Part shown: positions 32,049 through 38,738 of the stretch, piece after piece
Numbering within the stretch: position 1 is the stretch's first letter
Layout: each line of letters starts with the position of its first letter
DNA from: Synergistaceae bacterium
Lineage (GTDB): Bacteria > Synergistota > Synergistia > Synergistales > Synergistaceae
NCBI GenBank assembly: GCA_031289775.1
Contig: JAITOY010000044.1
Coordinates: 1 to 64,000, forward strand
Direction of reading: 5' to 3'
DNA: 64,000 bases
Position numbers and translations under genes: made by a program
The notes under the pieces: generated by a model
Told to the model about the DNA's origin: nothing
Seen by the model: the letters and a program-made list of their open reading frames with translations, nothing else
Databases searched by the model: none

Positions 32049-33652
32049 TTGCCGCTCTCCCTTCCTCCGGAAAGCGCCTCGCGCACCCACGACCACTCCG
32101 GGCAGCGAATTGCCATCGTAACGACAGTATATATCAGAGCGCCGCCGGCGACCAGCGCCAAAAGCCAGCAAAATCTCGCGCCAAGCGGCGAGCCGTCCGG
32201 ATATGGAAACGCCCGTCCGGCAAAAAAAATCGCGCCTCCCATCGCGGAGCAGGAGACGGTCAGCCGCGTCAACCATCTCGGCGAAAAGACGCCGATCCTT
32301 CGGCCAAGACTGCGCGAGACATGCCATGCGGCCAAAAACGCGGCGCCTGTGAACGCGCAGGACGTGCCTATCGCGAGGCCCCTGTACGAGAAATGGCGCA
32401 TCAACGTCACCCCAAGGGCCATGTTCGCGCAGACCGTGAACAACGTCACGCTTACAGCGGCCTTCGGAAGCCCTCTCGCGTAGAGCGCCCTCATCAGGAC
32501 GGTGTTGCAGGCTATCCCCGGCAACCCGGCCGCGTAACAGGCGAGCGCCCCTGCCGTCGCGTCCCACGCCCAATCGCCGAAGGCGCCGCGCACGAGGAGC
32601 GCGTGGACTATCTGGCGCGAGGCCATAACGAGACCGATAGTGGCTGGCGTCACGATAAAAAGGTTGAACCTCAACGCGTCCCTTATGAACTCCGCGAAAA
32701 CGTCGCGGTCGTCGCGATCCAGCCGGGAGAGCATCGGCAGGACGGCCTGAGATATCGCTATGACAAATAAGCCAAGCGGGAGCTGGATTATCCTGTCCGC
32801 ATAGTTCAGAACGGAGATGACCCCTCCCTCGAGAAACGAACCGAGCATCCTGCTTATCAGAGGATTTATCTGGTTGAGCGACAGCCCGGCCGCGTAAGGC
32901 AAAAACAGCGAGAGAGTCTCCCTCAGATCCGGGTTCGATAAATCCGGTTTCGCGGGAATGAGGCCCATGCCCAACCTGCCGGCCCACACCCACTGAAGCG
33001 CCATGTTACACGCCCCCCCGGTCAGCGCGGACGCGACGAGAATCCAGACAGAGACGTGACTGCCAAAAACCAGTATGATTATTATAAAGGCCAGGTTGCT
33101 CACCGCGGGGGCGACAGCAGGGACAAAAAAACTGCCGAGGCTGTTCAGGACGCCCATTGCGAGCGCGCCTACCGAGACTAGAAACAAAAACGGGAAAAGA
33201 ACCCTCGTGAGCGCGGCCGCAAGGCTGGCGTGCTCCTCGTCGAAACCGGGCGCGACTAACCCAACGAGCAGCGGGGATATCAGGATACCGATGGCGACGA
33301 CGAACAGACAGGCTAAAAGAAGCATCGACAAGACCTGCCTCGCGAGACGCAGCGCAGAGTCGTGCCCGCCGCGCGCCCGCACCCTCGAAAAAACCGGGAC
33401 GAACGAGGCGGAGAGAGCCCCCTCGGCCAGAAGCTGACGCGATATGTTCGCAAGCGTGTAAGCCGCGTAAAACGCGTCGAGCGTGCGGGTCGCGCCGAAA
33501 AAACGGGCCGTCAGAACCTCGCGGAGCAGGCCGAGCACCCTGCTCGCCAACGTACCTGCCATCATGCGCAGGGCGCCGCCCACCATGCGCGACATACCTG
33601 AGCGAGGCGCGGCGCCTCGTGAATCCTCCGCGGGGCTCGTTTCACCTACCAT
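32045..33652 (-). CDS. murJ: Lipid II flippase MurJ
   Basis: MurJ flips the peptidoglycan precursor lipid II across the inner membrane. The 535-residue protein has about 14 membrane helices and family motifs GTLASRVLGLLREVLTARFFG, DAFYAAYTLANISRQLLAEGALSASFVPVF (split), a conserved N-x-I-NPLISRMLGSFLEGGVISVL region and YADRIIQLPLGLFVIAISQAVLP. It overlaps lptB by 7 bp and the next gene by ATGA. The first 20 residues are a variable cytoplasmic extension. Confidence 0.95.
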   Translation of the reverse strand: MVGETSPAEDSRGAAPRSGMSRMVGGALRMMAGTLASRVLGLLREVLTARFFGATRTLDAFYAAYTLANISRQLLAEGALSASFVPVFSRVRARGGHDSALRLARQVLSMLLLACLFVVAIGILISPLLVGLVAPGFDEEHASLAAALTRVLFPFLFLVSVGALAMGVLNSLGSFFVPAVAPAVSNLAFIIIILVFGSHVSVWILVASALTGGACNMALQWVWAGRLGMGLIPAKPDLSNPDLRETLSLFLPYAAGLSLNQINPLISRMLGSFLEGGVISVLNYADRIIQLPLGLFVIAISQAVLPMLSRLDRDDRDVFAEFIRDALRFNLFIVTPATIGLVMASRQIVHALLVRGAFGDWAWDATAGALACYAAGLPGIACNTVLMRALYARGLPKAAVSVTLFTVCANMALGVTLMRHFSYRGLAIGTSCAFTGAAFLAAWHVSRSLGRRIGVFSPRWLTRLTVSCSAMGGAIFFAGRAFPYPDGSPLGARFCWLLALVAGGALIYTVVTMAIRCPEWSWVREALSGGRESGK

Positions 33653-34404
33653 TCAAAACGATCCCCGAGGTAATATTTTTTCGCCAGAGGGTCGTTCGCT
33701 ATCTTCTCGGGCGGTCCATCCACGACAACAACGCCCTGGTGCATTATGTACGTCCTGTCCGTTATGGCGAGGGTCTCCCTGACGTTGTGGTCAGTCAGGA
33801 GTATCCCGTAGCCCTTCGCCTTGAGCCTGCGTATTATCTCCTGAAGGTCGTACACCGCGACGGGGTCTATCCCGCTGAATGGCTCGTCCAAAAGGATAAA
33901 CGCGGGGTCGGCGGCGAGACAGCGCGCGATCTCCACGCGCCGGCGCTCCCCGCCGGAGAGCGCGTAACCCGGAGCGGCCATGACGTGCCCGAGGCCAAAC
34001 TCCTCCGCAAGCCCGTCGCGCCTCTCCGCGCACTCTAGCGGGGACGCCCCGTTTGCGGCGAGCACAAGGTCGAGGTTCTCCCTCACTGTGATACGTCTGA
34101 AGATGGACGGCTCCTGCGGAAGATAACCGACGCCCCTCCTCGCCCTAATGTACATCGGAAGCGACGTGACGTCGTCGTCCTCTATGAAGACACTGCCGAA
34201 GTCCGGCAGGATCCTGCCGACCATCATGTAGAACGTCGTGCTTTTCCCGGCGCCGTTTGGGCCGAGAAGCCCCACGACCTCGCCGGGGCCGACGGATATA
34301 TCCGCGCCGCAGACGACCTCGCGCTTCTTGAAGCTTTTGCGCAGGCCCTCGCCCCTGAAAAAAGCGACTTTTTTCGATCTGTCCCTGCTGTCGGGAGTCG
34401 TCAT
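33646..34404 (-). CDS. lptB: LPS export ABC transporter ATP-binding protein
   Basis: LptB powers extraction of LPS from the inner membrane together with LptFG and passes it to LptC/LptA. The 252-residue ATPase has Walker A GPNGAGKSTTFYM, signature LSGGERRRVEIARCLA, Walker B FILLDEPFSGIDPVAV and DHNVRETL. Start ATG 34404 lies 4 bp after the lptA stop; an in-frame TTG at 34425 lies inside lptA. LptF, LptG and LptC are not in the window. Confidence 0.95.
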   Translation of the reverse strand: MTTPDSRDRSKKVAFFRGEGLRKSFKKREVVCGADISVGPGEVVGLLGPNGAGKSTTFYMMVGRILPDFGSVFIEDDDVTSLPMYIRARRGVGYLPQEPSIFRRITVRENLDLVLAANGASPLECAERRDGLAEEFGLGHVMAAPGYALSGGERRRVEIARCLAADPAFILLDEPFSGIDPVAVYDLQEIIRRLKAKGYGILLTDHNVRETLAITDRTYIMHQGVVVVDGPPEKIANDPLAKKYYLGDRFEW

Positions 34405-34408
34405 GGCG

Positions 34409-35260
34409 TCAGTTCCGAAGTTCAAATGTGATAGTGGGCCGGTCGCCCAACGCCTCCACCCGCCCGCTTACGAGGTGGTAGACGATGCTGCCGGCATTCA
34501 GGCTTCGCCCATCCTGCACGGCGGACGCTCCCCCGGAGACGACTATCGTCCCCCGATCCTGCGAGAAGACGCCGCTCGCGCCCGTTATCCGGGTTTTTGC
34601 GCCTTTTAAATCCTCAATCTCCATGACAAGCGCGCCTTCGGCGACGAGCTCGGCTATGCCGTTCCCACTGATGATGCCGCTCGCCTTCGACGCCGACATG
34701 CTCAAGCGGCGGACGCGATCCTCGTAGCGCCGTATGTTGTGGGCCCAAAACTGCTCGCCGTTGCGAGCCGCGTCGTCAGAGTCGACGAAATAGCTGCCGA
34801 AGTCGATCACGACGCCGCCCTCCGCCCTGTAGTTGTCCCTGTCCAGCTCCCACATGAGCTTTTGGGCAAAAACCTTGCCGTCTGGACGAGCGAGGCGCAC
34901 GTCGCCGGTCGCCGTTATTTTCCGTCTCCGCAGAGAGCCGCCCGCAGTCTCCATCTCCATGTATTCGCACGAGATGTCCATCGACCGCGTCGCGAAACTA
35001 CCCCGGACACCGCCGATCAGCTCGAACGTCCGCCCGTCCGTGTAGCCGACTCCCCTGTCCCCGAACAGTTCGCCATCGGGCGAGGCGTAGTGGACATTGC
35101 CCTCGGCGGTCACGCTTTTGGTCACTGGGTCGTAGTTCATGGAGTCAGCGGACAGGGTCGCGCCCGCCGCCGCGTCCGCGAAATTCGCGGACGCCAGAAT
35201 GGCTGAGACGACGGCCGACAAAAAAAACGGGAAAAGCTTCAAATCACGCCGAAAAGTCAC
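34409..35260 (-). CDS. lptA: OstA-like periplasmic LPS transport protein
   Basis: This 283-residue protein would bridge LPS across the periplasm. It has a signal peptide (residues about 7-28, LKLFPFFLSAVVSAILASANF, cleavage near ADAAAG) and an OstA beta-jellyroll (about 35-230) with SADSMNYDPVTKSVTAEGNV, a second repeat DISCEYMEMETAGG and ATGDVRLARPDGKVFA. I chose GTG 35260, which has GGGAGG about 10 nt upstream; the frame is open for another 144 codons upstream, but that part is antisense to the neighbouring yqjD-like gene. It is longer than E. coli LptA (185), which is common outside the Proteobacteria. Confidence 0.85.
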   Translation of the reverse strand: MTFRRDLKLFPFFLSAVVSAILASANFADAAAGATLSADSMNYDPVTKSVTAEGNVHYASPDGELFGDRGVGYTDGRTFELIGGVRGSFATRSMDISCEYMEMETAGGSLRRRKITATGDVRLARPDGKVFAQKLMWELDRDNYRAEGGVVIDFGSYFVDSDDAARNGEQFWAHNIRRYEDRVRRLSMSASKASGIISGNGIAELVAEGALVMEIEDLKGAKTRITGASGVFSQDRGTIVVSGGASAVQDGRSLNAGSIVYHLVSGRVEALGDRPTITFELRN

Positions 35261-35300
35261 CCATTCTCGCCTCCCGTCACGTATCGCTATTATGCCCGTG

Positions 35301-35306
35301 ATTATA
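35301..35306 (-). promoter_or_regulatory. Candidate -10 box for the lptA operon
   Basis: TATAAT on the minus strand, about 41 bp upstream of the GTG start, in the 150-bp divergent region shared with the yqjD-like gene. No convincing -35 was found. Confidence 0.4.
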
Positions 35307-35411
35307 ACCCAAAAGCGCGTAAATACCCTCACGCAAAACAACCCATTTCGTGTAATATTCGAAACTATACAAACCTTACCGGATATACCGGAGATACCGG
35401 AGGCTGGCGGC

Positions 35412-35759
35412 ATGGACAAAGACGACGGAATCAGCGACCTGCTAAAGCGAATGGAGGAACTGGAGAGAGGAATATCCTCACTCAGAGAGTCCATCTCGAA
35501 TGACGCGAGAGGAGACGCGGACGCGACATGGATAACGTCCCTGTTCGACAACGGATTAGGGAAGATCAGGAATGCGATGACCCCCGACGAGGATGGGAAA
35601 ACCAACGAGTTGATTGTTACGGCGCGCGCCTTTGCCGACGAGGTCGGGAAAAAAATCGCGGAGCGGCCGCTCGCCTCCATCTCACTGGCCATCGGCGCCG
35701 GCTACGCCATAGGACGCATCGCGAGCGCGGCCTTCCGTCCCTCTCGCCGAGACGATTAA
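35412..35759 (+). CDS. DUF883/YqjD-ElaB-like membrane-tethered protein
   Basis: This 115-residue protein has an N-terminal coiled-coil-like part (ISDLLKRMEELERGISSLRE, residues 6-26), a central helix and a C-terminal hydrophobic segment (LASISLAIGAGYAIGRIASA) ending in basic residues, the layout of YqjD/ElaB-type proteins that anchor to the inner membrane by the C-terminus. In E. coli YqjD binds ribosomes and is linked to stationary phase. Here assignment rests on layout and on the neighbouring YqjE-like gene, 16 bp downstream. GGAGG lies before ATG 35412. Confidence 0.6.
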   Translation: MDKDDGISDLLKRMEELERGISSLRESISNDARGDADATWITSLFDNGLGKIRNAMTPDEDGKTNELIVTARAFADEVGKKIAERPLASISLAIGAGYAIGRIASAAFRPSRRDD

Positions 35760-35775
35760 TTACGAGGCAGTCCGA

Positions 35776-36156
35776 ATGGGCATCCTGAATGGCGTTTCTG
35801 ACGTTTTTTTAAAGTTTTTCGAGCTCATGGAGGCCGAGGGGCGCGAACTCAGGAAAAACACGGCCGCGCTCCTTTTAGGCGGCGTCCTCTTTTTTGTCGC
35901 CGGGTGTCTGGCGACAGCCGGCGCCGCGCTTATTCTTTTCGGCACATACCGCCTCATGCTGCCGACGCTCGGCGGCGCGCTCGCTTGTCTCGCGACCGGG
36001 GCGCTCGCGCTTGCCGCCGCCGCTTCGCTCTTTGCGTTCGCTTACAAGCGCGCCGCGGAAAATTTCCCCGCCCGGCAAAACGAGGTGGCTAACGAGCCGG
36101 ACAAAAATGCCGAAACGGACGCCTCGCCGGACAAAGACGTCCGGGAGAACGGCTGA
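35776..36156 (+). CDS. YqjE/phage holin III-like inner-membrane protein
   Basis: This 126-residue protein has an N-terminal amphipathic segment, then two membrane helices (about residues 30-55 and 62-88) and a charged, acidic C-terminal tail. It matches the YqjE/actinophage holin III-like layout (LFELMEAEGRELRKNTAALLLGGVLFF-type start). No other phage genes are nearby, so it is more likely a chromosomal YqjE-type stress protein than a holin. It sits between a YqjD-like gene and a small YqjK-like gene, 10 bp before the latter. Confidence 0.65.
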   Translation: MGILNGVSDVFLKFFELMEAEGRELRKNTAALLLGGVLFFVAGCLATAGAALILFGTYRLMLPTLGGALACLATGALALAAAASLFAFAYKRAAENFPARQNEVANEPDKNAETDASPDKDVRENG

Positions 36157-36166
36157 TAACAGAAAA

Positions 36167-36385
36167 ATGCCCAAACCTACGCTCGCCGAGGCAAAGGCCA
36201 ACTTCGCAAAGTCCATCGAGAACGCAAACCCAGTTCTCGCGATAAAGGCGCGCCCGCTTCGCTCGATGGCCATAGCGGCCGCGAGCGGCGCGATACTCGG
36301 GGCCTCCGCCGGTTCGCGAAAAAAAACGGCCATCTTAGCCGACATCGCCATCTCGTACATTTTCAAAAAAATATCCTCCTCGTGA
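36167..36385 (+). CDS. Small membrane-associated protein (third gene of the YqjD/E-like cassette)
   Basis: This 72-residue protein starts MPKPTLAEAKANFAKSIENA, has a short hydrophobic segment (SMAIAAASGAILGASAG) and a second one near the end (ILADIAISYIF). It lies 10 bp after the YqjE-like gene and completes what looks like a three-gene operon similar in order to E. coli yqjD-yqjE-yqjK, though sequence likeness to YqjK is not clear to me. Confidence 0.6.
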   Translation: MPKPTLAEAKANFAKSIENANPVLAIKARPLRSMAIAAASGAILGASAGSRKKTAILADIAISYIFKKISSS

Positions 36386-36388
36386 ATA

Positions 36389-36408
36389 CAGGGCGGAGGG
36401 CCGCCCTG
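36389..36408. terminator. Hairpin after the YqjD/E-like operon
   Basis: A perfect 8-bp stem CAGGGCGG/CCGCCCTG with a 4-nt loop begins 3 bp after the last stop codon. No T-run follows, so it may be an mRNA-stabilising stem or a weak terminator. Confidence 0.45.
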
Positions 36409-36473
36409 ACTTACGACGAATCTTCACACTTCAATCCACTTGAGGACAAATCATAAATATTCCGTGATTATCT

Positions 36474-36501
36474 TTGATGTATCATTTATACTATATATAT
36501 A
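36474..36501 (+). promoter_or_regulatory. Candidate promoter of the HD-GYP signalling operon
   Basis: TTGATG (36474-36479), a 16-bp spacer and a TATATA stretch (36496-36501) in a strongly AT-rich region about 75 bp upstream of the ATC start at 36578. Confidence 0.45.
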
Positions 36502-36577
36502 TTTTATATGATCCCTCATTTGGAAGACGCAAAAGCAGAAAAGGTCGTTTTTTGTAAAACCGCAGGAGGCGTGCGAC

Positions 36578-37627
36578 ATCAAACAGGTTCTCGTAGTTGA
36601 CGATAATATAGCGAGTCTCACTCAGATCGGGAAACATCTGGAGGGCATTTACGATGTCATCCTCGTCAAGTCCGGCGCGCAGGCGCTGCGATTTTGCGCA
36701 AGAGAGAGGCCCGACATCATTCTGGTCGACGTCGAGATGCCGGAGATGGACGGGTTCGAAACGGTCGAGAGGATGAAACTGATCCCGGATATCGCGTCTG
36801 TCCCTGTCATCTTCATCACAGGCAACATCGACGAAGGAACCGAGATCAGGGCGCTCGAATCCGGCGCGATAGACTTCATCACAAAACCCGTCGCGGGAAG
36901 CATACTGCACCACAGGATGGAGCTTCATCTTCAGTTGTACAGTTACCAGACGAACCTCGAAAACATGTCGAGCGAGCTCGAGAACAACGTCGTCGAGTGC
37001 TTCGCCGACCTCATCGAGTGCAAGGACGAGAACACTGGCGGGCACGTTATGCGCACGAGCAGGTACGTCGATATCATAGGCCGTGAGCTTTTGAGGATGG
37101 GCGTCTTCGGCAAGTATCTGACGGCGCCGGAGCTCGAGCTTATGGTGCGGGCCGCGCCGTTCCACGACATCGGGAAAATAGGGGTCAGCGACGTGATACT
37201 TCTCAAACCAAGCGGCCTCACGGACGAAGAGTACGCCCAGGCGAAGGCGCATACGCTGATCGGGGGGCGAATCCTTCTCAACATATATAAACGCACGCCG
37301 TCCCAGCGTTACCTCAAATACGCGGCGCGGATGGCCGAGGGACACCACGAGAGATACGACGGCGCCGGATATCCTAGAGGACTCGCCGGCGAAGACATTC
37401 CGGTCTGCTGTCGGATAATGTCCGTGGCGAACGTGTATGACGCTTGCATAACGGATCGAATATATCGCAAGGCGCGTACGCACGACGAGGCGAGGGAGAT
37501 CATCACAAGCGGTTCCGGAACTGAGTTCGACCCCCGCGTGGTCGACGCCTTCATGATGGTCAGGGATGCGTTTTCCTCGCTGAAAGTCCAGTCATATCAA
37601 TTATTTGGCGACGCGGGGCGAATTTGA
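36578..37627 (+). CDS. Response regulator with REC and HD-GYP domains; apparent ATC start
   Basis: This 349-residue protein has an N-terminal receiver (QVLVVDDN, phospho-acceptor D51 in LVDVEMPEMDG, lysine in TKPVAG) and an HD-GYP cyclic-di-GMP phosphodiesterase domain (ENTGGHVMRTSRY, HDIGKIG, HHERYDGAGYPRGL). The paralogue next door starts MKEILVVDDN; the matching codon here is ATC at 36578, 8 nt after a perfect AGGAGG. No ATG, GTG or TTG exists in frame between the stop at 36509 and ATG 36737, which lies after D51. So either ATC is the start or an ATG has been lost. The paralogue follows after 5 bp. Confidence 0.8.
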   Translation: MKQVLVVDDNIASLTQIGKHLEGIYDVILVKSGAQALRFCARERPDIILVDVEMPEMDGFETVERMKLIPDIASVPVIFITGNIDEGTEIRALESGAIDFITKPVAGSILHHRMELHLQLYSYQTNLENMSSELENNVVECFADLIECKDENTGGHVMRTSRYVDIIGRELLRMGVFGKYLTAPELELMVRAAPFHDIGKIGVSDVILLKPSGLTDEEYAQAKAHTLIGGRILLNIYKRTPSQRYLKYAARMAEGHHERYDGAGYPRGLAGEDIPVCCRIMSVANVYDACITDRIYRKARTHDEAREIITSGSGTEFDPRVVDAFMMVRDAFSSLKVQSYQLFGDAGRI

Positions 37628-37632
37628 CAGCC

Positions 37633-38697
37633 ATGAAAGAGATCCTGGTAGTCGACGACAATATGACAAACCTGGCACAGATAGAGGCGCAGATCTCGAA
37701 CCGCTACAGCGTAACCCTTGCGAAATCCGGGGCTCAGGCGCTTCGAATATGCGAACGCGAGCTGCCGGATCTCATTCTGCTCGACGTGGAGATGCCCGTT
37801 ATGGACGGCTTCGAAACGCTGGAGCGGCTGCGGGAAAAACCTGTGATGAGCCGCGTCCCGGTCATTTTTCTCACAGCGAGCAGAGACAGCGAAACTGAGG
37901 TCAAAGCCCTGAAATCCGGGGCGAGGGACTTCATCACGAAGCCGGTTGGGAAAAATATTCTGCTGCACAGGATAGAGCTCCATCTCAGAGTTTCCCTGTA
38001 CCAGACTCGCCTCGCCGACCGGGTCGCGGAGATGACGGACAGCATAGCGACCTCTTTTGCGGAGATGATAGAGTGCAGGGACGAGAACACCGGAGGGCAC
38101 GTCATTCGGACTAGCAAATATGTCGAGATGCTCGGCGTCGAAATGCTCGCGAGGAAACTTTTCGTGAGCGAATTGTCCGGAGGGGTGCTCGGTATGATGG
38201 TTCGCGCCGCGCCGCTTCATGACATAGGCAAAATCGCGATAAGCGACCGCATACTGCTCAAGCCCGGCAAGCTGGACAACGAGGAGTTCGCGGCCATCAA
38301 AAAACACGCGCCCATCGGCGCCGATATTTTAAAAAACATGTACTGCAGAATGCCCACTCAGGCATACCTCCAGTTCGCCATAATGATAGCCGGAACCCAC
38401 CACGAAAGGTACGACGGGAAGGGCTATCCCGCTGGGCTGTCCGGCGAGGAGATACCGCTGTGCGGCCGGATAATGGCTGTTGCCGACGTGTACGACGCCC
38501 TCGTGGACGACCGCGTTTACCGCAAGGGGATGAGCCATAAGGACGCCCTTGGCATAATAACGAGCGGCGCCGGCGCCCAATTCGACCCGCAAGTCGTGGA
38601 GATTTTCGACGACCGCAACCTCGCGTTCGCAAAGATGGCGGAGGAGGTCAATCTTCAGCATACGAGGGAGTGGCAGAGCAAGGGTTCCGATGAATAA
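37633..38697 (+). CDS. Response regulator with REC and HD-GYP domains
   Basis: This 354-residue protein is a close paralogue of the upstream gene. It has REC (MKEILVVDDN, D51 in LLDVEMPVMDG, K in ITKPVGKN) and HD-GYP (ENTGGHVIRTSKY, HDIGKIAISD, HHERYDGKGYPAGLSGEEIP) and would hydrolyse c-di-GMP when phosphorylated. The ATG at 37633 is preferred; a TTG at 37624 overlaps the upstream stop. A tandem duplication is likely. The hybrid kinase downstream is a natural phosphodonor. Confidence 0.9.
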   Translation: MKEILVVDDNMTNLAQIEAQISNRYSVTLAKSGAQALRICERELPDLILLDVEMPVMDGFETLERLREKPVMSRVPVIFLTASRDSETEVKALKSGARDFITKPVGKNILLHRIELHLRVSLYQTRLADRVAEMTDSIATSFAEMIECRDENTGGHVIRTSKYVEMLGVEMLARKLFVSELSGGVLGMMVRAAPLHDIGKIAISDRILLKPGKLDNEEFAAIKKHAPIGADILKNMYCRMPTQAYLQFAIMIAGTHHERYDGKGYPAGLSGEEIPLCGRIMAVADVYDALVDDRVYRKGMSHKDALGIITSGAGAQFDPQVVEIFDDRNLAFAKMAEEVNLQHTREWQSKGSDE

Positions 38698-38738
38698 GCC
38701 AAACGCGGGCGCGCTTTTCCGGGAAGAGGGGAACCGTC

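Noticed and set aside
31398-32993. A 531-codon open frame on the minus strand
   Set aside because: Everything upstream of 32048 is an out-of-frame shadow of murJ; the low-complexity arginine-rich translation supports that.
34409-35692. Long N-terminal extension of lptA
   Set aside because: The extra 144 codons are antisense to the yqjD-like gene; GTG 35260 with GGGAGG gives a normal signal peptide.
35776-36156. Prophage holin
   Set aside because: No lysin, structural or integrase genes are nearby; the YqjD-like neighbour and operon order fit a chromosomal YqjE-type protein.
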